Part shown: positions 55,077 through 64,000 of the stretch, piece by piece
Numbering within the stretch: position 1 is the first letter of the stretch
How the letters are laid out: each line of letters starts with the position of its first letter
Assembly (NCBI GenBank): GCA_028279985.1
Contig: JANQMR010000016.1
Location: 62,001-126,000 of the forward strand
Length of the DNA: 64,000 bases
From: Woeseiaceae bacterium
GTDB taxonomy: Bacteria; Pseudomonadota; Gammaproteobacteria; Steroidobacterales; Woeseiaceae
Reading direction: 5' to 3'
Position numbers and translations under genes: made by a program
The notes under the pieces: generated by a model
What the model was told of the DNA's origin: nothing
The model's input: the letters and a program-made list of their open reading frames with translations, nothing else
Database searches by the model: none

Positions 55077-56089
55077 GACGACGGCCGGCTGCCGCAGGCC
55101 GCGAGCTCCGCTGCGAGCTCGATCGCCGCGATCAGGCTTCCGGGATCGGCCTTGCCGCTGCCGGCGAGATCCAGCGCGGTACCGTGATCGACCGAGGTGC
55201 GAACGATGGGCAGGCCGAGCGTGACGTTGACGGCATGGCCGAAACCGGCGTGTTTGATCACCGGCAGTCCCTGGTCGTGATACATGGCGAGCACGGCGTC
55301 GTTGTGGCCGGCGGCCGGTGTAAACGCCGTATCCGCGGGCAACGGGCCGTGTACGTTCATTCCCGCCGCGGCCAGCTCCGCGACGACCGGTGCGATGATG
55401 TCCCGGTCCTCGTGACCCAGATGGCCGCCCTCACCGGCATGGGGGTTGAGCCCGCAAACGGCGATACGCGGTTTAGCTATCCCGAAGCGCCGGCGAAGGT
55501 CGGTATCCAGGACCTGGAGCGTCCCGCGGATTTTTTCGCCGGTGACGGCGTCGGCGACCTCGCGGAGCGGCAGGTGCGTCGTCACCAGGGCAACTCGGAG
55601 CCGGCCGGCGACGAGCAGCATCACGGCCCGATCCGCGCCGCAGGCCTCGGCCAGATACTCGGTATGACCGGTGAACGGGATGCCGGCGTCGTTGACGACG
55701 CTTTTTTGCATCGGGCCCGTGACCAGGCCTGCGAAGCGCCCGCTCGACACCTCGGCTATCGCCAGGCCGAGGCCGTCGAGCAGGCTCGGCGCGTTGGCGG
55801 GATCGAGCACCCCGCAGGAGGACGGTTCGGGAAAGCGGATCGGCAGGACACGAAGCTCATCCGGGTCGGATCGGCGCTTCCGCGCTTCCACCGCGGCCGT
55901 CTCGGTAATACGGAGGTGAATGCCGAGCATCTCCGCGCGCGCGGCCAAGAGCGCCGGGTCCGAGACGACGACGACGTCCCGCCCCGCGCCGCCTGCCGCC
56001 AGCGCGAGGCACAGATCCGGCCCGATGCCGGCGGGCTCGCCGGCGTTCAGCAACAACGGCGCGGATGCGTTGACGCCGGCGGCCTGCAT
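55073..56089 (-). CDS. pdxA: 4-hydroxythreonine-4-phosphate dehydrogenase PdxA
   Basis: A 338-residue enzyme of pyridoxal phosphate synthesis. Motifs: NAGEPAGIGPDLCL, TGPMQKSVVNDAGIPFTGHT, HAGEGGHLGHED, MYHDQGLPVIKH. The start MQAAGVNAS is 16 nt inside the surA 3' end; upstream candidates would overlap surA by much more. Confidence 0.96.
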   Translation of the reverse strand: MQAAGVNASAPLLLNAGEPAGIGPDLCLALAAGGAGRDVVVVSDPALLAARAEMLGIHLRITETAAVEARKRRSDPDELRVLPIRFPEPSSCGVLDPANAPSLLDGLGLAIAEVSSGRFAGLVTGPMQKSVVNDAGIPFTGHTEYLAEACGADRAVMLLVAGRLRVALVTTHLPLREVADAVTGEKIRGTLQVLDTDLRRRFGIAKPRIAVCGLNPHAGEGGHLGHEDRDIIAPVVAELAAAGMNVHGPLPADTAFTPAAGHNDAVLAMYHDQGLPVIKHAGFGHAVNVTLGLPIVRTSVDHGTALDLAGSGKADPGSLIAAIELAAELAACGSRPSS

Positions 56090-56103
56090 CGGCGACGCGA
56101 CCT

Positions 56104-57405
56104 TCAGATGCGCTTGTCCACGTAGGCTTCGTCGCGCAGCCGGCGGATCCAGAGCTGGGTCTCTTCTTCCATTTTGCCGTTGCGGATTCTGAGGTCGCAA
56201 TTGCGGCGTTTCATCTCCTCGGTGTTGTCGTAGACCCGCCGGTCCAACACCTGTACGACGTGCCAGCCGAACGGGCTTTGAAACGGCTGGCTGGTCTCAC
56301 CGAGCTCCATCGAATCCAGTACCGCCTCGAATTCCGGCACGAAGGTCCCGGGGCCGGCCCAACCCAGGTCGCCGCCGATGTTCGCCGTGCCGGGGTCGTC
56401 CGACAGCAGTTTTGCGACTTCTGCGAAGTCCTCACCGTTATCCAGGCGTTCTAGCGCGTCGTCGAGGCGCTGTTTCGCCGTTTCGTCGTCGATGATCTCG
56501 TTCGGCGTCACGAGGATGTGACGCGCCTTGACCTGATCGACCTGACTGCGCTTCATCGCGCTCCTGAGCTCGTCGACCTTGATGATGTGAAAGCTGCTGG
56601 CGGAGCGGAACGGCTCCGACACGTCCCCATCCTCCATCGTCGCCAGGACCTCCGTGAACAGGGTGGGGACCTGCGGGCCGTCGATCCATCCCAGGTTGCC
56701 GCCCTCCAGCGCCGTATCGCCTTCGGAGTGACGGATGGCCATTTCGCGGAAGTCGGCGCCGTCCGCGATCTGCCGGCGGATGTCACGCATTCTGGTCTCG
56801 GTTTCCGCGACCGCTTCCGCGGAGGCGCCTTCGGGGAGTGAGACTCTGATGTGCGACAGCCTATAGGCGGAATTGGCGACGACATTGGTTTCGAGATCTT
56901 CGATACAAAGGTCGAGCTCCCGCGGCGAAACGTCGATCCGCTGGCCCACGTCGATGCGGCGCAACTGTTGCAGCGTGAGCTCGTCGCGCAGGGTTTCTCG
57001 CCATTTGCCGTACTCGATGCCTCGCGATGCCAGCACCTCGGGCATTCGCTCGAAGGTGACCCCTTCCGATGCGGCAATATCGGCAACCGTCTCGTTCAGC
57101 ATCCGGTCGGAGATCTGCAAGCCGATCCGGTCCGCGCGCTGTAACTGGATTTCGTCCAGGATCAGGCGTTCCAGGACCTGATCGCGCAGGGTGTCTACCG
57201 GGGGGAGCGGGATCGGCTCGGGCGCCTGTCTCGCCTGTTGGACGATCGTCGAGATTCTTTCGCTGAGCTGGCTTTTGAGGACTACGCCCTCGTTGACGAT
57301 TGCGGCGACGCCGTCCAGGAACAGGCCGGTGTCGGAGAGTTCCTCGGCCACGGCGCCGGATGTTGCCAGCAGGGCGATGCTGGTACTCAAGATTTTGATT
57401 TTCAT
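56104..57405 (-). CDS. surA: periplasmic chaperone/PPIase SurA
   Basis: A 433-residue outer-membrane protein chaperone. Signal peptide MKIKILSTSIALLATSGAVA; an N-terminal chaperone region (GVAAIVNEGVVLKSQLSERI); two parvulin domains (SHIRVSLPEGA with LGWIDGPQVP; ARHILVTPNEIIDD with GDLGWAGPGTFVPEF). Its ATG overlaps the lptD stop (57402-57405). It assists LptD folding. Confidence 0.98.
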   Translation of the reverse strand: MKIKILSTSIALLATSGAVAEELSDTGLFLDGVAAIVNEGVVLKSQLSERISTIVQQARQAPEPIPLPPVDTLRDQVLERLILDEIQLQRADRIGLQISDRMLNETVADIAASEGVTFERMPEVLASRGIEYGKWRETLRDELTLQQLRRIDVGQRIDVSPRELDLCIEDLETNVVANSAYRLSHIRVSLPEGASAEAVAETETRMRDIRRQIADGADFREMAIRHSEGDTALEGGNLGWIDGPQVPTLFTEVLATMEDGDVSEPFRSASSFHIIKVDELRSAMKRSQVDQVKARHILVTPNEIIDDETAKQRLDDALERLDNGEDFAEVAKLLSDDPGTANIGGDLGWAGPGTFVPEFEAVLDSMELGETSQPFQSPFGWHVVQVLDRRVYDNTEEMKRRNCDLRIRNGKMEEETQLWIRRLRDEAYVDKRI

Positions 57406-59639
57406 GGGTTTTCTGAATGCAATCTCGCGGAATAGCCAAGAATACCACGTTCGAGCAGCTTGTCCGTCGGACTGCCGACGCTGGCCATCCCTTTCAATAC
57501 CAGTTGCAGACTGAAGGACGAATCCCGAGTTCCGTCGCGGGTCGAGATGAAGCGCCGGGACACCAGCCGCAAACCCCAGCAGCAGCTTTCGTATTCCAGC
57601 CCGAAGAACTGTTCCAGCGTCTCCCGCTCGCGGAACGAATAATTGTAACGGCCCACGAAGTTCCAGCGCTTTGCGATCGGCCAGGACACCGACACGTCGC
57701 CCTGTTCGATCGAATCGCGGCGAAAGCGGTAACCGAGGTTCAGCACCTTGCCGTTCGACGGCCGGTACTGGAGTCGCGCCTCCGATCGGGTCGTTCCCCG
57801 GTCGCCGGTGCCCCACTGATGGCCGAAGTCGAAATTCAGGTTCTTGAATAACAAGAACCGGACTTCGGCAATGTAGTCGGACGAATCGTCGGTCGGGATC
57901 GGCGCGTCGGGCAGCGTAACGCCGCTGGCGCTCAGGTAACGCGTCTGGCCGATCGTCGCCGTGACGAGCTCCCGTCCCGTGTCGAGGTCCAGGATACGGG
58001 ATGTGATGCCGAGGCTTAGCTGATCCGTATCGGCAATCCGGTCTACCCCCAGAAAACGATTCTTGCGGAATAGTTGCACGAGGTTGATGTCGGGCGTGAT
58101 CGTGTCGAATACCGGCAGGTCGGACTGCTCGCGGTAGGGTATGTGCACGTACAGCAGGCGCGGTTCTATCGTCGCCAGTCGCGAGCCGTTCGCGCTTTCG
58201 ATGACGCGTTCGAAGATCATCCCGGTATCGATGCTGCCGATCGGCACGGTCCGGCTCGGATCGGTCGGCTGTCCCGGCAGGGTGTCGTTCAACTCGTATC
58301 CGGTATAGTCCAGCGCCGCGCTGGGAATGACGAACCAGCCGGGGCCTCTCAGCGGCAATGCGATCTCCGGCGCCAGGTTGAGCCGCCAGCCGGTCACGCC
58401 CACGTCGCGATCGAAATTGACGAGTTCGCCGGCCAGGCGCAGGTCGGTACCGCCGGCCAGCCCGGGCCAGCGACCCGTTATCCCCAATTGCGGGAGACGG
58501 CGGTAGGGCTCGTTCGTCGGTTCTATCGCATCGTCCAGCGTCTGGTAGTCCTGAAACTGACCGAACAGGGACAGATTGTCGCCGTGGCGTTCGAACCGCA
58601 GGCTGCGATTCAAGTGGGTAATGCTGGTTTCGCTGAGGCTGCCTCCCAGGTCTTCGAAGTACTGGTTGTCCGAGACCTCCCTGAACTCGAGCCCGGCGCG
58701 CCAGCCGTCACCGAGATCGCTACGGTTTTCCAGGCCGAGCAGGTAACGGGAATCGTCGGTAATCGTATCGTCGCCGAGGTGATCGGCGACGATGACGCCG
58801 GAATGCCGGTCGCTCAGGTAACGAAATTCCGACTGCAATTGGAAGCCGCGATCCGTCAACAGGCGAGGCGTCAAGCTTAGGTCGTAGTTCGGCGCGATGT
58901 TCCAGTAGTACGGCACGCGGATCTCGTTGCCGCTGCGACCGGCGCTGCCGATCACCGGGGTCAGGATTCCGGACTTGCGCGCGTCGCCTATAGGGAAGGA
59001 AATATAGGGCACATACAGGATCGGAACGCTCTGAAAACGCAGCCGCACGTTACGTGCCGTGGCGATTCCGTTCCGTGTGTCGATGCGGATGTTGCCTGCC
59101 TTCAGCAGGTAGTCGTTGGAGCCCGGCGGGCAGGTCGTGTACTCCACGTCCTCGAGCCTCAGATTGCCGTCCTGCTGGATCAGCAGGTCCGCGGCCGCGC
59201 CGCGCGAGTTGTCGCTGTCCAGCGAGAACTCCGCACCGGTGAAGCGAACCCGTCCCGAGTCGTAGGCGAACTCCGCCGTCCGGCTGATGATCTGCGTTTC
59301 CGGATCCTGGTACCGGACCGAGCCGTCCAGGTACAGCGCGCGGTTCTGGAAATCGAAACGGGCGGCGTCCGCGCCGGCCAGCTTGTCGTCGCGGCGCAAG
59401 AGCACGCCGCCGGTCATCGCCGCGGACGGCGGCTCGCCGATGCGCGCGTCGATGCTGCCGGCTTCGAGTTGGATTGCGTTCGGATCGTCGAGTTGGGCCG
59501 GCGCCGGCGCCTCGTCCTCCAGATCGATCCCGAGCGAATTGCGGCAGGCGAGTGGTTCCTCGGCATGGACGACGGGCAGCCACAGTAGCAGGACGCTGGC
59601 GATGAACGGGGTTTTCGAAAGCAAGACGAACGATAGCAA
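57402..59639 (-). CDS. lptD: LPS-assembly protein LptD
   Basis: A 745-residue outer-membrane barrel that inserts LPS with LptE. Signal peptide FIASVLLLWLPVVHA. OstA-like N-terminal domain (residues ~60-200) and barrel to the C-terminus. Four Cys (32, 170, 686, 687) reproduce the C-N paired-disulfide pattern of E. coli LptD. Starts with TTG. Divergent from amgK. Confidence 0.97.
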   Translation of the reverse strand: MLSFVLLSKTPFIASVLLLWLPVVHAEEPLACRNSLGIDLEDEAPAPAQLDDPNAIQLEAGSIDARIGEPPSAAMTGGVLLRRDDKLAGADAARFDFQNRALYLDGSVRYQDPETQIISRTAEFAYDSGRVRFTGAEFSLDSDNSRGAAADLLIQQDGNLRLEDVEYTTCPPGSNDYLLKAGNIRIDTRNGIATARNVRLRFQSVPILYVPYISFPIGDARKSGILTPVIGSAGRSGNEIRVPYYWNIAPNYDLSLTPRLLTDRGFQLQSEFRYLSDRHSGVIVADHLGDDTITDDSRYLLGLENRSDLGDGWRAGLEFREVSDNQYFEDLGGSLSETSITHLNRSLRFERHGDNLSLFGQFQDYQTLDDAIEPTNEPYRRLPQLGITGRWPGLAGGTDLRLAGELVNFDRDVGVTGWRLNLAPEIALPLRGPGWFVIPSAALDYTGYELNDTLPGQPTDPSRTVPIGSIDTGMIFERVIESANGSRLATIEPRLLYVHIPYREQSDLPVFDTITPDINLVQLFRKNRFLGVDRIADTDQLSLGITSRILDLDTGRELVTATIGQTRYLSASGVTLPDAPIPTDDSSDYIAEVRFLLFKNLNFDFGHQWGTGDRGTTRSEARLQYRPSNGKVLNLGYRFRRDSIEQGDVSVSWPIAKRWNFVGRYNYSFRERETLEQFFGLEYESCCWGLRLVSRRFISTRDGTRDSSFSLQLVLKGMASVGSPTDKLLERGILGYSARLHSENP

Positions 59640-59767
59640 AACGATCGGGAACCGGCCGGGCCGGGCAACGCCGGGATTCTATCAGGCATTGGTCTTTGGG
59701 CATGGGTATTTGTTACCTTCGCCTGTCCTTCGGCGCCGCGCGCCGCGACGGAGAGGTAATCGATCGA

Positions 59768-60784
59768 ATGACCGCCGGACGGGATCCGCGACTCGCTGCG
59801 CTCGAAGACTGGCTGCACGGCATCGAAGCGGTCGGCGGCGGTCGCCCGGTACCGGCCTCCGAAGATGCGAGCTTCAGGCGTTACTTCCGGATCGCCCGCG
59901 AAGACCGGAGTTACATCGCGATGGACGCGCCGCCGCCGCGGGAGGACTGCCGGCCTTTCGTCCGGGTCGCCGCGGACCTTGCGGCGATGGGGCTCAATGC
60001 GCCGCGGGTAATCGCAGCGGATGTCGAGCAGGGTTTCTTGTTGCTGACGGACCTGGGTACGCGCCGCTACCTCGACGTGCTGCGGCAGACGCCGGTGCGC
60101 GCCGGCGCGCTCTATGCCGACGCCCTGGACGCCCTGGCGACGATGCAGGCGCGCGGCGCGTCGATACAGCACGAGCTGCCGCCTTACGACCAGGCTTTGC
60201 TGCGCGCCGAGTTGTCCCTGTTTCGAGACTGGTTGTGCGGCAAGCATCTCGGCATCGAGCTGACTCCCGCGGAAGAGACCTGCTGGCAGACTCTGTGTGA
60301 CGAACTCGTGGCTGCAGCGCTGGCGCAGCCCAGGGTCTACGTGCACCGCGATTACCACTCGCGCAACCTGATGCTGACCGACGTCGACAACCCGGGTATC
60401 CTCGATTTCCAGGATGCCGTCGAAGGGCCGCTTACCTACGATCTCGTGTCACTGTTGAAGGATTGTTATCTGCGCTGGCCCGAAGAACGCGTGACCGGCT
60501 GGATGCACGGTTTCTACGATCGAATGCCGCCGGCGATGCGAAAACGGGTCGGAATCGACGAGTTCGCCCGTTACTTCGAGCTGATGGGCGTGCAGCGGCA
60601 TCTGAAAGCGGCGGGGATTTTCGCCCGCCTGAGTCATCGCGACGGCAAGGATGCCTACCTGGCCGACGTGCCGCGCACGCTGTCTTACATCGTCGCGCTC
60701 GCCGATCGTCATCCGTCGCTGCGTTTTCCGATCGACCTGATTGCGACGCGGGTGCTGCCGAAGCTCGAGGCGTGCAGCGGATGA
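59768..60784 (+). CDS. amgK: N-acetylmuramate/N-acetylglucosamine kinase AmgK
   Basis: A 338-residue kinase of the aminoglycoside phosphotransferase fold, acting in the anhydromuropeptide recycling bypass found in Pseudomonas. Active-site motifs YVHRDYHSRNLML and ILDFQDAVEGP are present. The start MTAGRDPRL has GGAGAGG about 10 nt upstream. Its stop overlaps the murU ATG (ATGA). Confidence 0.95.
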   Translation: MTAGRDPRLAALEDWLHGIEAVGGGRPVPASEDASFRRYFRIAREDRSYIAMDAPPPREDCRPFVRVAADLAAMGLNAPRVIAADVEQGFLLLTDLGTRRYLDVLRQTPVRAGALYADALDALATMQARGASIQHELPPYDQALLRAELSLFRDWLCGKHLGIELTPAEETCWQTLCDELVAAALAQPRVYVHRDYHSRNLMLTDVDNPGILDFQDAVEGPLTYDLVSLLKDCYLRWPEERVTGWMHGFYDRMPPAMRKRVGIDEFARYFELMGVQRHLKAAGIFARLSHRDGKDAYLADVPRTLSYIVALADRHPSLRFPIDLIATRVLPKLEACSG

Positions 60785-61449
60785 TCGCGATGTTGCTGGC
60801 CGCCGGGCGCGGCGAACGCCTGCGACCGATTACCGCGACGATGCCGAAGGCGCTGGTCGAGGTGGCCGGGCAGAGCCTGATCGAACGCCATCTGACGACG
60901 CTCAGTGCCGCGGGAATCACCAATGTCGTCATCAATCTCGGCTGGTTGGGCGAGCAGATCGCCGAGCGGCTGGGTTCGGGCAGGGAGTACGGGGTCAGCA
61001 TCGCATACAGCCCCGAGGGCGACGATATCCTCGAAACCGGCGGCGGCATCGTACGCGCCTTGCCCCTGTTGGGCGAGCGGAGTTTCGTCGTCGTCAACGC
61101 CGACGTTTTCACCGACATGCCGCTGCCGCCGCCGTTGCCGGCCGCCGGTGAAACCGGTCATTTGGTCATGGTGCCGCGCCCTGCCTATCGTGAGCGCGGC
61201 GATTTCGACGTCGCTTGCGGCAAGCTCGCAAGCTCGGCCGCGCCGGCATTCACCTTTTCCGGTATTGCCAGTTACCGGCCCGAGTTTTTCCGTGATGCGA
61301 AGCCGGGACGATTTTCGCTTGCGCCGATGTTGCGCGAGGCCGCGGACAAGCGCCTGATGGGCGCGTCGGTCTACCGCGGCCTTTGGGAGGACGTCGGAAC
61401 GCCGGAGCGGCTGGAAGCCCTCAACCGGCGTTGTCCCGAAGGTCGTTGA
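60781..61449 (+). CDS. murU: N-acetylmuramate alpha-1-phosphate uridylyltransferase MurU
   Basis: A 222-residue nucleotidyltransferase making UDP-MurNAc in peptidoglycan recycling, giving fosfomycin tolerance in Pseudomonas. The nucleotide loop LAAGRGERLRPITATMPKAL and the acceptor motif SFVVVNADVFTD are visible. Its 3' end overlaps lipB by 29 nt on the other strand. Confidence 0.95.
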   Translation: MIAMLLAAGRGERLRPITATMPKALVEVAGQSLIERHLTTLSAAGITNVVINLGWLGEQIAERLGSGREYGVSIAYSPEGDDILETGGGIVRALPLLGERSFVVVNADVFTDMPLPPPLPAAGETGHLVMVPRPAYRERGDFDVACGKLASSAAPAFTFSGIASYRPEFFRDAKPGRFSLAPMLREAADKRLMGASVYRGLWEDVGTPERLEALNRRCPEGR

Positions 61450-62152
61450 TGTCCTTGCGGCCCGGCCGGACGGCGGCGTCCTCGAGACCCAGCCGCGAAA
61501 GCAGCCTGGGCATCAAGTCCCGTCTGACATCGGCAACGTTTTCGCCCACCCCGAGCGCCGCAAGATCGGTGACTTCGAGCTCGGCATAACCGCAGGGATT
61601 GATGCGCAGGAACGGTTCGAGGTCCGGCGCGACGTTGAGCGCCATGCCGTGAAACGAGGCGCCGCGGCGGATTCTGAGGCCGACGCTGGCGATTTTCGCG
61701 CCTGCCACGTAAACGCCGGGCGCATCGGCGCGACACTCCGCCGCGATGCCGTGTTCGGCGACCAGGTCGATGACGCTTCGCTCCAGCGCCGTGACCAGCG
61801 CGCGAACCCCCAAGCCCAGCCGGCGCAGGTCGATCATCGGATAGACCATGAGCTGTCCGGGGCCGTGGTAGGTCACCTGCCCGCCGCGATCGATCTGCAC
61901 CACCGGAATGTCGCCGGGCGCCAACAGGTGTTCGCGGCCGGCGTTGATGCCCAGGGTGAAGACCGGCAGGTGTTCGGTGAACCAGATCTCGTCCGGCGTG
62001 GACGAACCGCGGGTATCGGTGAACCGCTGCATCGCCCGCCAGACCGGCTCGTAGTCGGTCGTGCCGAGATCGCGAATGACGACCGGGTGCCGGGGTTCGC
62101 CGCGATCCCCGACCTCGACCGCGCGCGCCGTATCTGAGCCCGGACCTTTCAC
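61421..62152 (-). CDS. lipB: octanoyl-[acyl carrier protein]-protein N-octanoyltransferase LipB
   Basis: A 243-residue enzyme that moves octanoate to lipoyl domains. Motifs: DRGGQVTYHGPGQLMVYP, GAKIASVGLRI with catalytic Lys153, and FLRINPCGYAELEV with Cys187. The GTG start overlaps the ybeD stop (GTGA 62149-62152). It would serve GcvH. lipA, which usually follows, is absent. Confidence 0.95.
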   Translation of the reverse strand: MKGPGSDTARAVEVGDRGEPRHPVVIRDLGTTDYEPVWRAMQRFTDTRGSSTPDEIWFTEHLPVFTLGINAGREHLLAPGDIPVVQIDRGGQVTYHGPGQLMVYPMIDLRRLGLGVRALVTALERSVIDLVAEHGIAAECRADAPGVYVAGAKIASVGLRIRRGASFHGMALNVAPDLEPFLRINPCGYAELEVTDLAALGVGENVADVRRDLMPRLLSRLGLEDAAVRPGRKDINDLRDNAG

Positions 62153-62424
62153 AGCGCCATCAAGACCGCTTCGTGCGCCGTCACTTCGCGATAGATCGCG
62201 TCGAGCTGCGCCCGGCTTTCCGCGATGACCGTGATCGTGATCGACACGAAGCGGCCGTTGCGGCTGAAGGCGTTGTTGATGGCCTCGTCCCTGAGCGGGC
62301 CGGTGTGTTTTTCGACCAACTTGCGGACCGTACGATGGAATTCCGGTGTGTCCTCTCCCATCAACTTGATCGGAAAATCGCAGGGAAACTCCATCAGTGC
62401 CTGTTCGTCGGTCTTCTCCGCCAT
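62149..62424 (-). CDS. ybeD: DUF493 family regulator YbeD
   Basis: A 91-residue ferredoxin-like fold protein; LMEFPCDFPIKLMG and SRNGRFVSITITVIAESRAQL are the family pattern. Its gene is always between dacA and lipB. Possibly a regulator of lipoate metabolism or lipB expression; function unproven. Confidence 0.93.
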   Translation of the reverse strand: MAEKTDEQALMEFPCDFPIKLMGEDTPEFHRTVRKLVEKHTGPLRDEAINNAFSRNGRFVSITITVIAESRAQLDAIYREVTAHEAVLMAL

Positions 62425-62487
62425 TGATCGGTACCGGTTGGTCGGTGGTAGATGGCCTATGGTCGATAGTGGATGCCCGTCGACGGC

Positions 62488-63627
62488 TCATTCGAACCAG
62501 AGCTTCACGCCGTCCACGGTACGTTGCCAGATGGACCCCGCCGGATTGCCTTCCAGTGCGCGCAGGGGCTCTTTCAAGACTTCCTCGCCGTTGAGGCTGA
62601 CGCGAAGCTCGGCCAGCGGCTGGCCTTCCGCGACGGGCGCCGTCAGCGCCGCCGGTACATCCAGCACCGATTCCAGCGAATCGTAGGCGCCGCGGGGCAA
62701 GGTGATGTAAAGATCGTCCAACACCCCCAGCGGTGTCTCCCCGGCCGCCGACTTCCAGATCCGGGCCTGCGTGACGGCCTCGCCGGCCTCGTAGAGCAGG
62801 CGGGTCTCGAAGAACCGGAAACCGTAGTTGATCAGCGCCTGGCTGCCGTCGGTCCTGGCTTTTTCGCTGGCGGTGCCGAACACGACCGAAATGACGCGCA
62901 TCCCGTCGCGTTTCGCCGACGAGACGAGGCAATAGCCGGCGGCCTCGGTGTGGCCGGTCTTCATGCCGTCCACCGACGGGTCGCGCCACAACAGGGCATT
63001 GCGGTTCGGTTGCTTGATGTCGCCCCATTGATACTCTCGCGTGGAATACCACCGGTAGTACTCCGGAAACTCGCTGATCACCGCTTTCGCGAGCAGGGCC
63101 ATGTCCCGTGCCGTCGTGTAATGCTCGTCGTCGGGTAAACCCGTTGCATTGACGAAATTGCTGGACGTCATGCCGAGGTCCCGCGCGTATTGATTCATCA
63201 TCTCGGCGAACACGGATTCCGAACCGGCAACGTGTTCCGCCAGCGCGACGCTCGCGTCGTTGCCGGATTGCACGATGACGCCTAGCAGCAGGTCCTGAAC
63301 GCCGACGCGCGTGCCCACTTCGATGAACATCCGCGAGCCCGGCATGCGCCAGGCTTTTTCACTGATGGTGACCTCGTCTTCCAGGTTCACCTGGCCGTCC
63401 CGCAGTGCGTTGAAGACGATGTAGGCGGTCATGATCTTGGTCAGACTCGCCGGCGGCACCGGTATGTCCGGTTTCAGCGAGGCCAGCGCGTGACCGGTCG
63501 TACCGTCGATCATCAGGTAACTGGTCGCGCCGACGATCGGCGGTGCCGGTACCGGCCGGAAGTCGGCGGCAAACACGTTGTTGGCCGCCAGAATCAGCGA
63601 AAACAGGAAAAGGAGTCGGGTTTTCAT
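62488..63627 (-). CDS. dacA: D-alanyl-D-alanine carboxypeptidase DacA-type (PBP5/6)
   Basis: A 379-residue penicillin-binding protein that trims pentapeptides. Signal peptide KTRLLFLFSLILAANNVFA. Catalytic motifs SLTK (Ser61), SGN (Ser121) and KTG (Lys223). The C-terminal half has the PBP5 beta domain; the end WQRTVDGVKLWFE is a short amphipathic membrane anchor. The start MKTRLLF is in an ATGA with the rlpA-region frame upstream. Confidence 0.96.
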   Translation of the reverse strand: MKTRLLFLFSLILAANNVFAADFRPVPAPPIVGATSYLMIDGTTGHALASLKPDIPVPPASLTKIMTAYIVFNALRDGQVNLEDEVTISEKAWRMPGSRMFIEVGTRVGVQDLLLGVIVQSGNDASVALAEHVAGSESVFAEMMNQYARDLGMTSSNFVNATGLPDDEHYTTARDMALLAKAVISEFPEYYRWYSTREYQWGDIKQPNRNALLWRDPSVDGMKTGHTEAAGYCLVSSAKRDGMRVISVVFGTASEKARTDGSQALINYGFRFFETRLLYEAGEAVTQARIWKSAAGETPLGVLDDLYITLPRGAYDSLESVLDVPAALTAPVAEGQPLAELRVSLNGEEVLKEPLRALEGNPAGSIWQRTVDGVKLWFE

Positions 63628-63637
63628 TGGCAATCGT

Positions 63638-64000
63638 CTAAAGGCTGACTAGATAGGGATCGTCGATACCGAGCGCCGCGAGACGGTCGACGAGCACATC
63701 GTATTCCGCGACCCCGGCGATCGGGCCGATCCGGACCCGGTACAGCGGCGGCCTCGCGGCCTTGTCGGCGTCGATAAAACTCTCGGCGATGCCGCCGCGA
63801 ACCAGCAGCGACCGGCGACGTTCGGCATTGGCGCGATCGCCGAAAGCGCCGACCTGCACGAAGATCCGATGATCGGCGTCCGCCGCCGGCGTCGTTGCCG
63901 GCCAAGGCGCCGCGGTCGTCCTGCGGACGGGACGGTCGCCGTCCGGCTCGTCGAAGCTGATGGCCGTGACTTCGACCAGGCTCGTGCCGTCATCCACCAT
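63638..64000 (-). CDS. rlpA: RlpA family septal-ring protein, C-terminal part
   Basis: The 120 visible codons reach the window edge. GTSLVEVTAISFDEP matches the end of the RlpA double-psi barrel, followed by a linker and a SPOR domain (HRIFVQVGAFGDRANAERRR to the C-terminus). RlpA is a lytic transglycosylase that cleaves naked glycan strands at the septum. Position before dacA agrees. Confidence 0.85.
   Translation of the reverse strand: MVDDGTSLVEVTAISFDEPDGDRPVRRTTAAPWPATTPAADADHRIFVQVGAFGDRANAERRRSLLVRGGIAESFIDADKAARPPLYRVRIGPIAGVAEYDVLVDRLAALGIDDPYLVSL

Noticed and set aside
61421-63052. 543-codon minus-strand frame running from dacA through lipB
   Set aside because: Only its last 243 codons are LipB; the rest overlaps dacA and ybeD in another frame. 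GTG at 62152 is the sensible start.

Overview
The window looks like GC-rich chromosome of a free-living gammaproteobacterium. Several blocks are classic for that class: yhdP-nit-tldD with yjgA-pmbA nearby, zapA-6S RNA-ygfA, a Vfr-type CRP, rlpA-dacA-ybeD-lipB, and lptD-surA-pdxA-ksgA-apaG-apaH divergent from amgK-murU. A xylose/xylan locus with a TonB receptor suggests an aquatic or marine polysaccharide user. Genus cannot be fixed from sequence alone. I see no phage, IS element, CRISPR array or plasmid function.

Layout. 1-11 kb: yhdP end, nitrilase-like hydrolase, tldD, a small membrane protein, an ExeA-type ATPase fused to an FHA domain, yjgA-purE-purK, pmbA (tldE) and yihY. 11-19 kb: cytoplasmic cobalamin-binding-like protein, purC, djlA, rpe, vfr, coq7, a DUF481 outer-membrane protein, rplM-rpsI, tRNA-Gln(CTG), rpiA. 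19-28 kb: lysine-rich histone H1-like protein, ygfA, 6S RNA, zapA and a zapB-like coiled coil, then pepP-ubiH-ubiI and a DUF885 peptidase. 27.8-32.6 kb: tandem glycine riboswitch and gcvT-gcvH-gcvPA-gcvPB. 32.7-38.4 kb: a giant Nma111-like HtrA protein, an M23 peptidase, lgt, thyA. 38.4-52.6 kb: accessory carbohydrate locus. 52.6-61.4 kb: apaH-apaG-ksgA-pdxA-surA-lptD and divergent amgK-murU. 61.4-64 kb: lipB, ybeD, dacA and the end of rlpA.

Carbohydrate locus. A LacI-family regulator sits among three near-identical 14-bp palindromes (consensus TGTAAACGTTTACA). They lie before the TonB receptor, between the divergent GH26 and GH43 genes, and between lacI and galM-xylB-xylA. The promoter before the receptor contains the palindrome in its spacer and -10. 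The inferred regulon runs from outer-membrane uptake and hydrolysis (TonB receptor, GH26 lipoprotein, GH43) through inner-membrane transport (MFS) to mutarotation, isomerisation and phosphorylation (GalM, XylA, XylB). A PhyH-type dioxygenase of unknown role is embedded in it.

Most unusual signal. About eighteen short tandem arrays (units 7-41 bp) occur in 64 kb, nearly all at gene edges and often containing the start or stop codon. Many gaps between co-directional genes are also tiled by tiny reading frames whose stop and start codons overlap (ATGA, GTGA, TGATG) with the flanking genes: nit-tldD, pepP-ubiH, ubiH-ubiI, gcvT-gcvH, and upstream of ygfA, pepP and the GH26 gene. This may be a system of re-initiating micro-ORFs generated by tandem duplication of start sites; it needs experimental and comparative testing.
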